A stretch of DNA of 64,000 nucleotides from Legionellaceae bacterium UBA6148. GTDB lineage: Bacteria > Pseudomonadota > Gammaproteobacteria > Legionellales > Legionellaceae. Positions 24,949 to 34,873 of this stretch are shown piece after piece. A model generated the notes under the pieces. That model saw nothing but the letters and a program-made list of their open reading frames with translations, did not search any database and was not told the origin of the DNA. Numbering within the stretch: position 1 is the stretch's first letter; the number at the start of each line of letters is the position of its first letter. The position numbers and the translations under genes were made by a program. Location: the NCBI GenBank assembly GCA_002423125.1, contig DIUW01000032.1, positions 1 to 64,000 of the forward strand, given 5' to 3'.

Positions 24949-27159
24949 ATGATGTTAAAAGCGGCTCTTCAGCGTATGGAACAAACATTTTCATCCGCTG
25001 CGTTGATGAAAGGACAGGATTATCAGGCGCGTGGGAATGTACTGAGTGTGCGTTTAAGTGATGGGTTACTTAAAGGGCGCGTGAAAGGACATTCTAATCA
25101 AATCTATGATGTGCATTTGGATTTACGTGCATGGCCGGAAAAACCAGCGCGGTGCAGCTGTGCTGAAAAAATAAACTGTGGGCACGCAGTGGCTTGCATG
25201 GTTGCATTCGATTCTCGAGATGGCCAAGCAATCGATGTGTCGATTGATCTGAACACAGCCGGTTTGCTGCGAAATCAAGTGGGCAAAGAAGAAATAATAC
25301 ATGGCGATCAAGTGGAGTGGTACTCCGATATTTCTGAGAGCCAACATCTGTTTTTTTCTTATCAACTGGGAATTTTAGTTGACGGTCAACAAGTCAGTAT
25401 AGTGCCGCTTGTGGCCGATTTAATTGCTCGGCTAGACAAAACCAACCTTGATAAATTGCCTGATGACAATTTAGTTAAATTGTCAGTTGGGGAAAACAAA
25501 GTACTCCAAGTAAAGCTCGGGCGAATTAAACCGCTTTTACGGCTAATTTTGCGTTATGGTGCTCGTTACGAAGATAACGTTGCTCATTTAAAGCTGAATC
25601 ATTTCCAATTAATGTTTGCAGAAGAAGTCGAATTAGCAATGGCTGCAACGACGTTGCGTTGGCATGGCGCGCGCGAGTTGCAAAACATGGTACGTCAGTT
25701 ATCGCATTTCACACATTTGCCAGAAATCCCTGTTCCACCCGGGCTAAAAGCTGAGTTACGTGATTATCAACAAACAGGTCTTAATTGGATCCAGTGTTTA
25801 AGAGAGAATAAATTCGCGGGTGTTCTTGCCGATGATATGGGGCTTGGTAAAACCATTCAAACGTTAGCACATTTTCAGTATGAAAAAGAACAGGGACGTC
25901 TTAAAAAAGCAAGTTTGATTATTGTGCCGACGAGCTTAGTCGGCAATTGGGTCGAAGAAGCAGAACGGTTTACACCTGAACTGAAAGTATTAGTTTTCCA
26001 TGGTGCGTCTCGTCATGCTGACGATTTTGATGGTTATGATTTAGTGATTTCAACGTATGGCCTAATTCAGCGCGATAAAACGCGATTTTTAAAATATCCC
26101 TTTTATTATCTGGTGCTTGATGAAGCGCAGTCGATTAAAAATTCGCGTACTAAAACGACACAAGTGATTCAGCAACTCCCTGGCGAACACCGCCTTTGTT
26201 TGAGTGGTACGCCGCTTGAGAATCATTTAGGCGAGTTGTGGTCATTATTTCATTTTTTAATGCCAGGATTATTAGGTGATGCACGGCAGTTTCGTCAGTA
26301 TTTTCGTATACCGATTGAAAAACAAGCGGATGCTTCTCGGCGTGAGATGTTGGCGCGACGTGTTCAACCTTTTTTGTTACGCCGTACAAAATCAGAAGTT
26401 GCCAAAGAATTACCAATAAAAACTGAAATGACGCGGATGATATCGCTCTCAGGTACGCAACGCGATTTATATGAAGCCATTCGCTTAAGTATGGAAAAAA
26501 AGGTGCGGGATGCGATTGCCGCTTCGGGATTGGGGCGTAGTCATATTGTTTTTTTGGATGCGTTATTGAGGCTCAGGCAGGTATGCTGTGATCCTCGATT
26601 AATTTCGATGCCAGAGGCTGCTATGGCGTATGGTACGTCTGCCAAGTTGGACGTCTTAATGGAGTTAATTGATTCCCTAATGGATGAAGGTCGTCGCGTG
26701 TTGGTATTTTCACAATTTACGTCCATGTTGAAATTAATTGAAGAAAAATTAAATGAAAAGCACTACCCGTATCTGAAATTGACCGGTCAGACACAAAATA
26801 GACAAGCAGTTGTTCGTGATTTTCAAGATTGTGTAGCACCTATTTTTTTAATTAGTTTAAAAGCTGGGGGCAAAGGCTTAAATCTGACTCGTGCGGACAC
26901 CGTGATTCATTATGATCCGTGGTGGAATCCAGCCGTCGAAGATCAGGCAACCGATCGAAGCCATCGAATTGGGCAGGAAAATCCTGTATTTGTATATAAG
27001 CTAATTACTTCTGGGTCTGTTGAAGAAGTGATGCTGGAAATGCAAGCGAAAAAACGGCAGTTATACAACAGTGTGTTTTTGGATAAAGCGGCAGAAAAAA
27101 TACAATTGACAGAAAAGGATATTGAACAATTTTTTCAGCCGTTGAATTCTCAAAGTTAG
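24949..27159 (+). CDS. SNF2-family helicase with N-terminal SWIM zinc finger
   Basis: The 736-residue protein opens with a SWIM-type motif (CSCAEKINCGHAVACMVAF, about 64-82). The SNF2 ATPase follows: Walker A DDMGLGKTIQ (about 300), DEAQ box LVLDEAQSIKN, motif III LSGTPLENHLGELWSLFHFL, FLLRRTKSEV, then VFSQFT, KAGGKGLNLTRADTVIHYDP and DRSHRIGQ. Such enzymes translocate on duplex DNA and displace proteins; some work at stalled RNA polymerase. The bacterial SWIM-SNF2 subgroup has no settled role. The gene is complete, and the unrelated SNF2 gene at the window end differs in structure. Confidence 0.92.
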   Translation: MMLKAALQRMEQTFSSAALMKGQDYQARGNVLSVRLSDGLLKGRVKGHSNQIYDVHLDLRAWPEKPARCSCAEKINCGHAVACMVAFDSRDGQAIDVSIDLNTAGLLRNQVGKEEIIHGDQVEWYSDISESQHLFFSYQLGILVDGQQVSIVPLVADLIARLDKTNLDKLPDDNLVKLSVGENKVLQVKLGRIKPLLRLILRYGARYEDNVAHLKLNHFQLMFAEEVELAMAATTLRWHGARELQNMVRQLSHFTHLPEIPVPPGLKAELRDYQQTGLNWIQCLRENKFAGVLADDMGLGKTIQTLAHFQYEKEQGRLKKASLIIVPTSLVGNWVEEAERFTPELKVLVFHGASRHADDFDGYDLVISTYGLIQRDKTRFLKYPFYYLVLDEAQSIKNSRTKTTQVIQQLPGEHRLCLSGTPLENHLGELWSLFHFLMPGLLGDARQFRQYFRIPIEKQADASRREMLARRVQPFLLRRTKSEVAKELPIKTEMTRMISLSGTQRDLYEAIRLSMEKKVRDAIAASGLGRSHIVFLDALLRLRQVCCDPRLISMPEAAMAYGTSAKLDVLMELIDSLMDEGRRVLVFSQFTSMLKLIEEKLNEKHYPYLKLTGQTQNRQAVVRDFQDCVAPIFLISLKAGGKGLNLTRADTVIHYDPWWNPAVEDQATDRSHRIGQENPVFVYKLITSGSVEEVMLEMQAKKRQLYNSVFLDKAAEKIQLTEKDIEQFFQPLNSQS

Positions 27160-27162
27160 CGT

Positions 27163-27981
27163 TTACTTTTTCGCTAACACCACATCAATGACATGGTGGT
27201 CTTTATAGGGAAATGTAAAAATTTTACTAAATAAACGTTTGAGTCGTTGAATTAGAAAATTTTTGGGTAACATCCGAATGGCTAAGCTGTTTAAGAACCA
27301 TGTCCCATCGAGGCCAAATAATGCGAGCTCATCGATGTTATTGAATGTGATTGGGATGCTGAGTCTTTGGTGATCGACTATTTCAAATTGATGATGAGTG
27401 AAGGCTTGCATTAATTCGCATTCACCTGCTGCAACCGTCGTATTTTTAACAATCGCTTTATAATAATGTCCAACAATTCGACTTAAAATAGACTCTTGAG
27501 AAACAAATTCAGCTAATTGCTGTTGTGCATTGGGAAATGAATCATATGTTGTCGTGATCAGTGAAAAATGACCATTTGATCGAGTTAATAAATTGGCTTG
27601 GTTGAACAATTTATCGATTGGAATATAAGCGTTAATGAAATGGGCAAGAACAAGATCTTGACTGTGGTGTGGTAAAAAATGACTTGCTTCAGTGGCACTT
27701 GTTTCAATTGTAGTCAATGGCAACATTGTTTTCGCGTTGTTGAGCATCTCATTTGAAATATCAATGCCGGTGTATTTTGAATCAGGAAGGTGCTCTTGGA
27801 GTTGCTTAAGAAAAGCACAATCACCAACACCAAAATCTAATATTTTATACTGGGGTTTAAAGCCTAAATGAGCCTTGATAATTTGATGGATAGCACATTT
27901 ATGACTGGCACTAATTGAGCCGAAACGATTTGCAGTAGTGCAACAACTTACGGTGTTGTTGTACATGACCTTTAAGGACAT
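27163..27981 (-). CDS. class I SAM-dependent methyltransferase
   Basis: The 272-residue protein has motif I ILDFGVGDCAFLKQL, motif II acidic residue in YTGIDISNEML, and post-I region DLVLAHFINAYIP. The substrate is unknown. It is a close paralogue of the next gene (28049-28882): the same start (MSLK.xYxN...TTAxxFGxIS), motifs and C-terminus (FTFPYKDHHVIDVVLAKK). AGAGGAAG precedes the ATG. The hydrophobic basic C-terminal part (SLAIRMLPKNFLIQRLKRLF) could sit at a membrane surface. Confidence 0.85.
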   Translation of the reverse strand: MSLKVMYNNTVSCCTTANRFGSISASHKCAIHQIIKAHLGFKPQYKILDFGVGDCAFLKQLQEHLPDSKYTGIDISNEMLNNAKTMLPLTTIETSATEASHFLPHHSQDLVLAHFINAYIPIDKLFNQANLLTRSNGHFSLITTTYDSFPNAQQQLAEFVSQESILSRIVGHYYKAIVKNTTVAAGECELMQAFTHHQFEIVDHQRLSIPITFNNIDELALFGLDGTWFLNSLAIRMLPKNFLIQRLKRLFSKIFTFPYKDHHVIDVVLAKK

Positions 27982-28048
27982 GTAATCTTCCTCTTTTTAA
28001 TTATTTGACGAGTATATCAAAATTCAATATTTTTTCTAGCCTCCTTCG

Positions 28049-28882
28049 TTATTTCAGACGCTTTCTCGCCAATACGACATCAATGACATGGGTGTCTTTA
28101 TATGGAAATGTAATTATTTTGCAGATCGCTAAACGCCAAATCCATCGAATGAATTTTTTAGGTAAGAAGGTCGAAGGGATGCCATTGAGGAACCATGCTC
28201 CCTCGATGCCAAACAGAAATAAATCATCAACATTATCGAACGTGATTGGTATGGTGACTCGCTGATGGTCGACAATTTCGAATTGGTGGTTCGTGAATGC
28301 TTGCATTAATTCACGTTCATTTTGTGCGACGGTGGTATTTTGAATGGCCGTTTTATAATAGCGCCTAACCATGCGATTTAAAGGTGATTTTTTGGAACAA
28401 AATTTTTCTAATTGTAACTGTCCATTACGAAATGAATCGTAGCTTGTCGTAATCATCGAAAAATATTGATGCGAGGAAGTGAGTAAATGAGCTTGGTTAA
28501 AGAGTAGATCAATGGGGATGTAAGCATTAATAAAATGTGCAATAACTAGAGCTTGGCTGTCCTCAGGTAAAAACTGGTTCGCTTCAGTGGCACTTGCTTT
28601 GATCGTTACTAACGAAGGCAATGCCTTTTGGGCAAGCTTGAGCATTTCTGCCGAAATATCAATGCCAGTAAAATGTGATTCAGGAAAATGCAGTTGTAAT
28701 TTTTGAAGAAAAGCGCCGTTGCCAACCCCTAAGTCTAATATGTTATAAGGAGGAGGGGAGTCAAAACCTACATTGATTATTTGACGGATGGCATATTCGT
28801 GACTGAGACTAATCCCACCAAAATGGTCGGAAGCTGTGGTGTAACTATTCGCAACGTTATCATATCTGGATTTTAATGACAT
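28049..28882 (-). CDS. class I SAM-dependent methyltransferase, tandem paralogue
   Basis: About 277 residues, with motif I ILDLGVGNGAFLQKL, motif II FTGIDISAEMLKL, and ALVIAHFINAYIPID. It resembles the gene at 27163-27981 over its whole length, so the two are a tandem duplication; both have kept the motifs. I start at the ATG of MSLKSRYDN (28882), which aligns with the paralogue and follows AAGAAG; an upstream ATG at 28903 is less likely. The substrate is unknown. Confidence 0.83.
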   Translation of the reverse strand: MSLKSRYDNVANSYTTASDHFGGISLSHEYAIRQIINVGFDSPPPYNILDLGVGNGAFLQKLQLHFPESHFTGIDISAEMLKLAQKALPSLVTIKASATEANQFLPEDSQALVIAHFINAYIPIDLLFNQAHLLTSSHQYFSMITTSYDSFRNGQLQLEKFCSKKSPLNRMVRRYYKTAIQNTTVAQNERELMQAFTNHQFEIVDHQRVTIPITFDNVDDLFLFGIEGAWFLNGIPSTFLPKKFIRWIWRLAICKIITFPYKDTHVIDVVLARKRLK

Positions 28883-28948
28883 GCTTTCTTCTTGTTTAAG
28901 CATCTTATAAATTCAGTATATACCAATATTATACTTAGCGCGCGCTAC

Positions 28949-29129
28949 TATACTTCGCGCGGCCACCATTTGCGGTTTTTGACTTGTGCGGTTTTTGACT
29001 TGTTCTTTTCGCGCACATTTAACGTTTAAAACTTGACAATAGACCTGCTATTGCGCTGCGTTTTAAACGTTAAATGTGCACAAAAATAACGTCGTCAAAA
29101 AACCGCAAATGGTGGCCGCGCGAAGTATA
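28949..29129. mobile_element. palindromic MITE-like element, copy A
   Basis: The unit runs from TATACTTCGCGCGG to CCGCGCGAAGTATA and is an imperfect palindrome with arms of about 70 bases that meet around a short core (GACAATAGACCTGCTATTGC). The outer TA on each side could be a TA target duplication of mariner type (inference). A 16-base direct repeat (GCGGTTTTTGACTTGT) is inserted in the left arm. A partial copy of the end (TTATACTTAGCGCGCGC) precedes it at 28928-28944. The same element in opposite orientation follows tdh. Confidence 0.78.
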
Positions 29130-29197
29130 TTTTTCTTCATCTTTTCAGCAAATTTGGTATCATTGCCTCTTTCTTTTGACAAATAAGGACAGACCCT

Positions 29198-30382
29198 ATG
29201 CACAAGCGATTCTCCGAGTTTTTGCAAAATGAAATAAATACGATCAAAGCAGAGGGACTGTACAAGCCTGAACGCGTTATTTCAAGTCAGCAGCAAGCGT
29301 CAGTTGAGGTTGCCCACCATCAAGTGATTAATCTGTGTGCGAATAATTACTTAGGTTTGGCGAATCATCCTACGCTGATTGCGGAAGGGCAACGGGCATT
29401 GCAAGAGTATGGCTATGGAATGGCTTCGGTGCGGTTTATTTGCGGCACACAAACGCCACATAAACAATTAGAGCGCAAATTAAGCGAATTTCTCGGCATG
29501 CAAGATACTATTTTATATTCGTCTTGCTTTGACGCCAATGGGGGTTTATTTGAAACGTTATTGGGTGCTGAAGATGCAATTATCAGTGATGCGCTTAATC
29601 ATGCCAGTATTATCGATGGAATTAGATTGTCCAAAGCTCAGCGATTTCGTTATGCCAATAACGACATGGCTGCATTAAGAGAGCAGTTAATTGCCGCTAA
29701 AGATTGCCGTTTTCGTTTAATTGCAACGGATGGTGTGTTTTCAATGGACGGTATTTTGGCGAATTTACCCGCTATTTGTGAATTGGCCGACGAGTATGAT
29801 GCCATGGTCATGGTCGATGATTCACATGCTGTTGGTTTTATGGGGGAAAATGGTCGCGGAACACCGGAGCATTTTGGTGTGTCCGATCGAATCGATATTC
29901 TCACCGGGACGCTTGGAAAAGCACTGGGTGGCGCATCGGGCGGGTATACCTCTGCCAGTCGAGAGATTGTCGAATGGTTGCGTCAACGATCTCGTCCGTA
30001 TTTGTTTTCAAATACACTGCCGCCAGTGATTGCGAGTACGTCAATTGCTGCGCTGGATCTCATTGCTCATAACCGTGATTTGCTTAAAAAATTGAAAGAA
30101 AATAGTCAGTATTTTCGTGAAGGAATGGCGGATCTTGGATTTAAGCTTATTCCAGGTGAGCATCCCATTATCCCTGTGATGTTGGGTGAAGCAGCGCTTG
30201 CTGCAAAAATGGCTGAGAGCTTGTTACAAGAAGGCATTTATGTGATTGGTTTTTCATTTCCGGTGGTTCCGAAAGGTCTTGCTCGTATTCGTACACAATT
30301 GTCAGCGGCGCATGAACGGGAACACCTGGATCGAGCGCTGAACGCATTTAAAACCGTAGGTCAAACCCTAGGAGTTATTTAA
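29198..30382 (+). CDS. kbl: glycine C-acetyltransferase (2-amino-3-ketobutyrate CoA ligase)
   Basis: The 394-residue PLP enzyme cleaves 2-amino-3-ketobutyrate with CoA to glycine and acetyl-CoA. It has the alpha-oxoamine synthase features [33 protein letters not shown] and the PLP lysine in [20 protein letters not shown] precedes the ATG. It is followed after 2 bases by tdh, whose unstable product it consumes; this pairing is the standard threonine-degradation operon. Confidence 0.96.
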   Translation: MHKRFSEFLQNEINTIKAEGLYKPERVISSQQQASVEVAHHQVINLCANNYLGLANHPTLIAEGQRALQEYGYGMASVRFICGTQTPHKQLERKLSEFLGMQDTILYSSCFDANGGLFETLLGAEDAIISDALNHASIIDGIRLSKAQRFRYANNDMAALREQLIAAKDCRFRLIATDGVFSMDGILANLPAICELADEYDAMVMVDDSHAVGFMGENGRGTPEHFGVSDRIDILTGTLGKALGGASGGYTSASREIVEWLRQRSRPYLFSNTLPPVIASTSIAALDLIAHNRDLLKKLKENSQYFREGMADLGFKLIPGEHPIIPVMLGEAALAAKMAESLLQEGIYVIGFSFPVVPKGLARIRTQLSAAHEREHLDRALNAFKTVGQTLGVI

Positions 30383-30384
30383 TT

Positions 30385-31410
30385 ATGAAATCACTCGTCA
30401 AAACAAAACGTACGCCTGGTATTTGGATGGAAGATATCCCTGCCCCTACAATGGGCGTTAATGATGTGTTGATCAAAATTGAGAAGACCGCTATTTGCGG
30501 TACAGATATTCATATCTATCAATGGGATGAATGGGCCGCCGCAACTATCCCTGTTCCAATGACGGTTGGTCACGAGTTTTATGGTAAAATTGTGGATATG
30601 GGTAGTGAAGTTCAAGGGGTCGTTGTTGGCCAACGTGTTTCGGGAGAAGGGCATATTACATGCGGACATTGCCGTAATTGCCGTGCGGGAAAACGTCATT
30701 TGTGCCGGAATACTTTAGGCGTTGGTGTGAATCGTCCTGGTTGTTTTGCTGAATACCTCGCCATGCCTGCGAGCAATGTTTTAGCGATACCTGATGATAT
30801 TACGGGGGATCAAGCAGCAATTCTTGACCCATTCGGTAATGCGACGCATTGTGCTTTAGAGTTTGATTTGGTTGGTGAAGATGTGCTCATAACCGGTGCG
30901 GGTCCGATAGGGATCATGGCCACGGCAATTGCTAAGCACGTCGGTGCAAGACATGTTGTCATTTCGGATGTGAATGACTATCGCCTTGATTTGGCACGCC
31001 AAATGGGAGCTACTCGCGCCGTTAATGTGCAACGCGAGTCTTTAGTAGACGTGATGAAGGAATTAGGCATTGTCGAAGGGTTTGATGTCGGTTTAGAAAT
31101 GTCTGGAAATCCTCATGCATTTGGTGAAATGGTCAATCTTATGAATCATGGTGGTCATATTGCAGCATTGGGTATATTGCCCGCAGATACTACATTAGAT
31201 TGGAGTAAGGTTATTTTCAAAAGTCTGGTGATTAAGGGGATTTATGGCCGAAAAATGTTTGATACATGGTATAAAATGATTGCCATGTTGCAAAGCGGTT
31301 TAGATTTAAGTCCGGTAATGACGCATCATTTTTCAGTCGATGATTTTCAACAAGGGTTTGAACTCATGGCTTCAGGGAAGTCCGGAAAAGTAATTTTAGA
31401 TTGGGTTTAA
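30385..31410 (+). CDS. tdh: L-threonine 3-dehydrogenase
   Basis: The 341-residue medium-chain zinc dehydrogenase oxidises threonine to 2-amino-3-ketobutyrate with NAD. Catalytic zinc ligands lie in [10 protein letters not shown] and VGHEFYGKI. Structural zinc Cys are in [19 protein letters not shown], and the NAD fold has [15 protein letters not shown]. Usual length. It ends 5 bases before the second copy of the palindromic element. Confidence 0.96.
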   Translation: MKSLVKTKRTPGIWMEDIPAPTMGVNDVLIKIEKTAICGTDIHIYQWDEWAAATIPVPMTVGHEFYGKIVDMGSEVQGVVVGQRVSGEGHITCGHCRNCRAGKRHLCRNTLGVGVNRPGCFAEYLAMPASNVLAIPDDITGDQAAILDPFGNATHCALEFDLVGEDVLITGAGPIGIMATAIAKHVGARHVVISDVNDYRLDLARQMGATRAVNVQRESLVDVMKELGIVEGFDVGLEMSGNPHAFGEMVNLMNHGGHIAALGILPADTTLDWSKVIFKSLVIKGIYGRKMFDTWYKMIAMLQSGLDLSPVMTHHFSVDDFQQGFELMASGKSGKVILDWV

Positions 31411-31415
31411 GATTT

Positions 31416-31581
31416 TATACTTCGCGCGGTTCATAATTTGTGGTTTTTTGACGACGTTATTTTTGTGCACATTTAACGTTTAAAACGCAGCGCAATAGCA
31501 GGTCTATTGTCAAGTTTTAAACGTTAAATGTGCGCGAAAAGAACAAGTCAAAAACCGCAAATTGTGACCGCGCGAAGTATA
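31416..31581. mobile_element. palindromic MITE-like element, copy B, inverted relative to copy A
   Basis: 166 bp from TATACTTCGCGCGG to CCGCGCGAAGTATA. The asymmetric core reads as the reverse complement of the core in the copy at 28949-29129, so the two form an inverted pair flanking kbl-tdh. It starts 5 bases after the tdh stop and could serve as the operon terminator; its long hairpin would suit this. Confidence 0.78.
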
Positions 31582-31610
31582 GCAAGGGCACCTAACCGTT
31601 AGGAGTATAT

Positions 31611-33284
31611 ATGTCGCAGTACATTTTTACGATGAATCGAGTATCGAAAGTAGTTGAAAATCAGCGTGTTATTCTTAAAGACATTTCGCTTAGCTTTTTA
31701 CCCGGCGCTAAAATTGGCGTATTAGGGTTAAACGGTTCGGGGAAGTCAACGCTCTTACGCATTATGGCGGGAGTCGATACACAATTCAATGGTGAAGCAA
31801 GAGCTCAGCCTGGAATTAAAATTGGTTATCTTGCGCAAGAACCAGAAGTTGATTTAAACAAAACGGTACGTGAAGTCGTTGAAGAGGGTGTTGCTGAAAT
31901 GAAGCAATTACTCGGTCAATTTGATGAAATTAGCATGCGTTTTGCAGAGCCGATGAGCGATGATGAAATGAATCGGCTCTTGGAGGAGCAGGGTAATTTG
32001 CAACATAAGATTGAAGCAGGTCATGGCTGGGATTTAGACCGGCAATTGGACATTGCTGCGGATGCATTGCGATTACCTGATTGGGACACAATAATGAGTG
32101 TGTTATCGGGTGGTGAACGGCGTCGCGTGGCTTTGTGCCGTTTGCTGCTTTCTAATCCGGACATGTTATTGCTCGATGAGCCAACCAACCATTTAGATGC
32201 TGAAAGTGTTGCATGGCTTGAGCATTATCTCGAAACATTTCCAGGCACTGTTGTTGCGATTACTCATGATCGCTATTTTCTTGATAATGCAGCAGAGTGG
32301 ATTCTTGAATTAGATAGAGGAGAAGGGATCCCTTATAAAGGCAATTATACCGCTTGGCTTGAACAAAAAAATGATCGTCTTGATCATGAGAAAAAACAAG
32401 AAGACTCACATCAGCGTGCAATAAAAGCCGAGTTAGAGTGGGTTCGATCATCGCCTAAAGGACGTCATGCCAAAAACAAAGCACGGCTAGCGCGTTTTGA
32501 CGAAATGAATTCAAAAGAATTCCAAAAACGTAACGAAACCAACGAAATTTATATCCCACCTGGTGAGCGTTTAGGTGATTTGGTGATTGATGCGGTGAAT
32601 TTAAGTAAAGCATTCGGTGATCGCGTGTTGTTTGAAAACTTGAATTTTTCGTTACCTAAAGGGGGTGTTTTAGGTGTTATTGGGCCAAATGGTGCCGGGA
32701 AATCAACATTACTTAAAATGTTAACGAGTCAAGGAACGCCTGATTCTGGTGAAATTAGAATTGGTGAGACGGTTAATTTGGCATACATCGATCAGATGCG
32801 TGATCACTTGGATGATAAAAAAACCGTTTGGGAAGAAATTTCAGATGGTCATGATATTATGCAGGTGGGTTCGTTTCAAATGCCTTCACGTGCCTATGTT
32901 GGCCGCTTTAACTTTAAAGGCAGTGATCAACAGAAACGCATGTCTCAATTATCAGGTGGTGAACGCAATCGAGTTCATTTAGCCAAATTATTGAAGCGTG
33001 GGGGTAATGTATTGTTACTTGATGAGCCGAGTAATGATTTGGATGTGGAAACGTTACGTGCATTAGAAGAGGCTGTTTTAAACTTCCCAGGATCAGCAAT
33101 CGTCATATCGCATGATCGGTGGTTTTTGGATCGTGTTTGCACGCATTTCATGGCATTTGAGGGCGATTCTCAAGTCGTATTTCTGGAAGGTAACTACAGT
33201 GATTACGAAGAAGATAGAAAGCGTCGCTTGGGTGATAAAGCAAATCAGCCTTCACGAATTAAATATCGTCGCTTAAGAGCTTAA
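31611..33284 (+). CDS. ettA: energy-dependent translational throttle protein, ABC-F ATPase
   Basis: The 557 residues have two ABC domains without membrane segments: Walker [12 protein letters not shown] with signature [16 protein letters not shown], and [14 protein letters not shown] with [15 protein letters not shown]. The EttA-type arm and P-site interaction linker region lies between ([20 protein letters not shown]). EttA binds the ribosomal E site and gates the first elongation steps according to ATP/ADP. Length equals the family norm. GTTAGGAG precedes the ATG. Confidence 0.95.
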   Translation: MSQYIFTMNRVSKVVENQRVILKDISLSFLPGAKIGVLGLNGSGKSTLLRIMAGVDTQFNGEARAQPGIKIGYLAQEPEVDLNKTVREVVEEGVAEMKQLLGQFDEISMRFAEPMSDDEMNRLLEEQGNLQHKIEAGHGWDLDRQLDIAADALRLPDWDTIMSVLSGGERRRVALCRLLLSNPDMLLLDEPTNHLDAESVAWLEHYLETFPGTVVAITHDRYFLDNAAEWILELDRGEGIPYKGNYTAWLEQKNDRLDHEKKQEDSHQRAIKAELEWVRSSPKGRHAKNKARLARFDEMNSKEFQKRNETNEIYIPPGERLGDLVIDAVNLSKAFGDRVLFENLNFSLPKGGVLGVIGPNGAGKSTLLKMLTSQGTPDSGEIRIGETVNLAYIDQMRDHLDDKKTVWEEISDGHDIMQVGSFQMPSRAYVGRFNFKGSDQQKRMSQLSGGERNRVHLAKLLKRGGNVLLLDEPSNDLDVETLRALEEAVLNFPGSAIVISHDRWFLDRVCTHFMAFEGDSQVVFLEGNYSDYEEDRKRRLGDKANQPSRIKYRRLRA

Positions 33285-33303
33285 TTAAACAAAGGTGTTC
33301 TGA

Positions 33304-33897
33304 ATGAAGAAGTTAGTAAATGTTGTTTTGATTTGTCTAGGACTCAATGCTTGTGTGGAAGCGGTCGATCCGTCTACATTGATAACGGACGATGTGGGGG
33401 TTGTGCATCGTACGATTGCTTATCAAAAAGATACTCGTGGACGTCGTGAGTTTCCACTCGAGTTAGACGCGACAGGTCACAAACGATTTATATTTGATCC
33501 TAAGCTCACTGCGTGGGCCGCTTATGCTCCTGATGGTCACCGTGTCATGACGGGCGCTGCTTCTGGTGGAAAAGATTACTGCGAAGACTCCGGTGCGCCA
33601 TGCCGTACGGTTACCGGGCGGTTTCATGTTTATAATAAACGCGGTCTTGATTGTCGATCGGGCGAATATCCCGTTGAAACGACCGGTGGCGCCAAAATGC
33701 CTTATTGCATGTATTTTTTCAGAGGATTTACGATCCATGCCGCTTATGAAGTTCCCACTCATAACTCAAGTCATGGATGCATCCGAGTATGGCCGAGCGC
33801 AGCAAAATGGCTAAATGAGAATTTTATTGATGCAGGCACCGAAGTAACGGTAATGTCGTATGACGGTGAAGATGGTGATGGCGCACCGGTGACTTAA
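33304..33897 (+). CDS. L,D-transpeptidase (YkuD), predicted lipoprotein
   Basis: The 197-residue protein begins with a lipoprotein signal (lipobox LNAC, Cys17). The YkuD catalytic motif NSSHGCIRVWPSAA (about 155-168) has the active Cys, His and Arg. Such enzymes make 3-3 peptidoglycan crosslinks or attach proteins to the wall. It lies 19 bases after ettA and a hairpin follows at 33939-33958. The extra Cys (YCEDSGAPC) are unusual and may form a disulfide. Confidence 0.88.
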   Translation: MKKLVNVVLICLGLNACVEAVDPSTLITDDVGVVHRTIAYQKDTRGRREFPLELDATGHKRFIFDPKLTAWAAYAPDGHRVMTGAASGGKDYCEDSGAPCRTVTGRFHVYNKRGLDCRSGEYPVETTGGAKMPYCMYFFRGFTIHAAYEVPTHNSSHGCIRVWPSAAKWLNENFIDAGTEVTVMSYDGEDGDGAPVT

Positions 33898-33938
33898 TAA
33901 GGGTGCATGCTGGGAATCCGATCTACGGTTGGTTAGTG

Positions 33939-33958
33939 AGCCCGGTTTTACCCGGGCT
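33939..33958 (+). terminator. hairpin after the L,D-transpeptidase gene
   Basis: AGCCCGG (33939-33945) and CCGGGCT (33952-33958) form a 7-bp GC-rich stem with a 6-base loop, followed by the moderately T-rich TCTTCGTCTT. It sits between two convergent genes and fits a terminator for ettA and the transpeptidase. Confidence 0.6.
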
Positions 33959-33966
33959 TCTTCGTC

Positions 33967-34650
33967 TTATGGCTGTTTAGGTTGAGTTACCGTTTGTGGC
34001 GCAGGAGTTGCTGCTGGATCTGTTTCTCCTGTGCGTGTTGTTGCAATGAGTTGCATTATCCCTAAATCGCCGTTGGCTTTTCGTCCTATGAGTACGCCTA
34101 CTACGAGCTGCTGTGTCACTTTTTCTTTGTCATTTTGATAGAGAACCTGAATCGGCAGCGTTACTTTCCATTGTCCGTCTTTAACGGTATTAATACTGGC
34201 TTGGCCATTCGATTGGCTACTGACGTTGAGTTGTTGGGTTTTAATGGAGTCAATGTTTCCTGATTTTTGCAGTGCATCGTTGAACCCTTTCCAGCCTGTA
34301 TCTGTATAACAGGGTTTTAGCGCATCCAGTTGACTTTGAATAGTCGCAGGAGTAAAGCTAAACGATTGCAATGCTGCCTTTTCTGCCCAAGTTGTAATAA
34401 GAGCCGTATCAATTGCTGTTTGCTGCGCTGGAATATGGTAGTTGCAATCAATTGGAGCAGCGGGTGGGGCTTCTGCAGTTTCAGTTACTTCGGTTGTGCT
34501 TGCTGGGGCTGGTGGTGCTGCGAGCGTTGATGAGTCACTGTTCGTTGTGTTGATTGCTGCTGGAGTGCTTGGTGCAGTAGGGGTATCTGCTGCATTTGCT
34601 GTAGTAACCAGTAGTGCGCACAGAACGGGAGATAATAGCGTTTTTTTCAT
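33967..34650 (-). CDS. DotI/IcmL-like secreted protein (type IVB secretion related)
   Basis: About 227 residues: a signal peptide (about 1-20, ending ANA), a Pro/Thr/Ala-rich linker (about 22-68), and a domain CNYHIPAQQT..TWAEKAALQSFSFTP...LKPCYTDTGWKGFNDALQ...GQWKVTLPIQVLYQNDKEKV...GDLGIMQLIA. This is the periplasmic domain of DotI/IcmL proteins of the Dot/Icm system. True DotI has a membrane anchor and partners DotJ; this copy seems soluble with a cleavable signal, like the accessory IcmL-like proteins of Coxiella and Legionella. I start at the ATG at 34650, 9 bases after AAGGA. No other dot/icm gene is near. Confidence 0.78.
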   Translation of the reverse strand: MKKTLLSPVLCALLVTTANAADTPTAPSTPAAINTTNSDSSTLAAPPAPASTTEVTETAEAPPAAPIDCNYHIPAQQTAIDTALITTWAEKAALQSFSFTPATIQSQLDALKPCYTDTGWKGFNDALQKSGNIDSIKTQQLNVSSQSNGQASINTVKDGQWKVTLPIQVLYQNDKEKVTQQLVVGVLIGRKANGDLGIMQLIATTRTGETDPAATPAPQTVTQPKQP

Positions 34651-34873
34651 GTGTGACATTCCTTGTATTTTTAAAAAAGTTATAACGAAATATCCAGACT
34701 TACAACTTTGCCACTTTGTGTGAGAGTTTTCAACAGTATCTTCATTTTCAATGAGTATCGAAATTTCTCGCGCTCTGGTAATATCCTAGAAAAAGCACTT
34801 GAATCAGTATAGCAACTCTCGCTACGATTGAATTGTTTTTTCTAGAATTGTTTAATTTGATCGAGAGGTGTTC

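Noticed and set aside
28928..29129. Possible attenuator of the methyltransferase genes or kbl
   Set aside because: The same unit occurs at 31416-31581 and the window start in unrelated contexts, so a mobile repeat is the better explanation.
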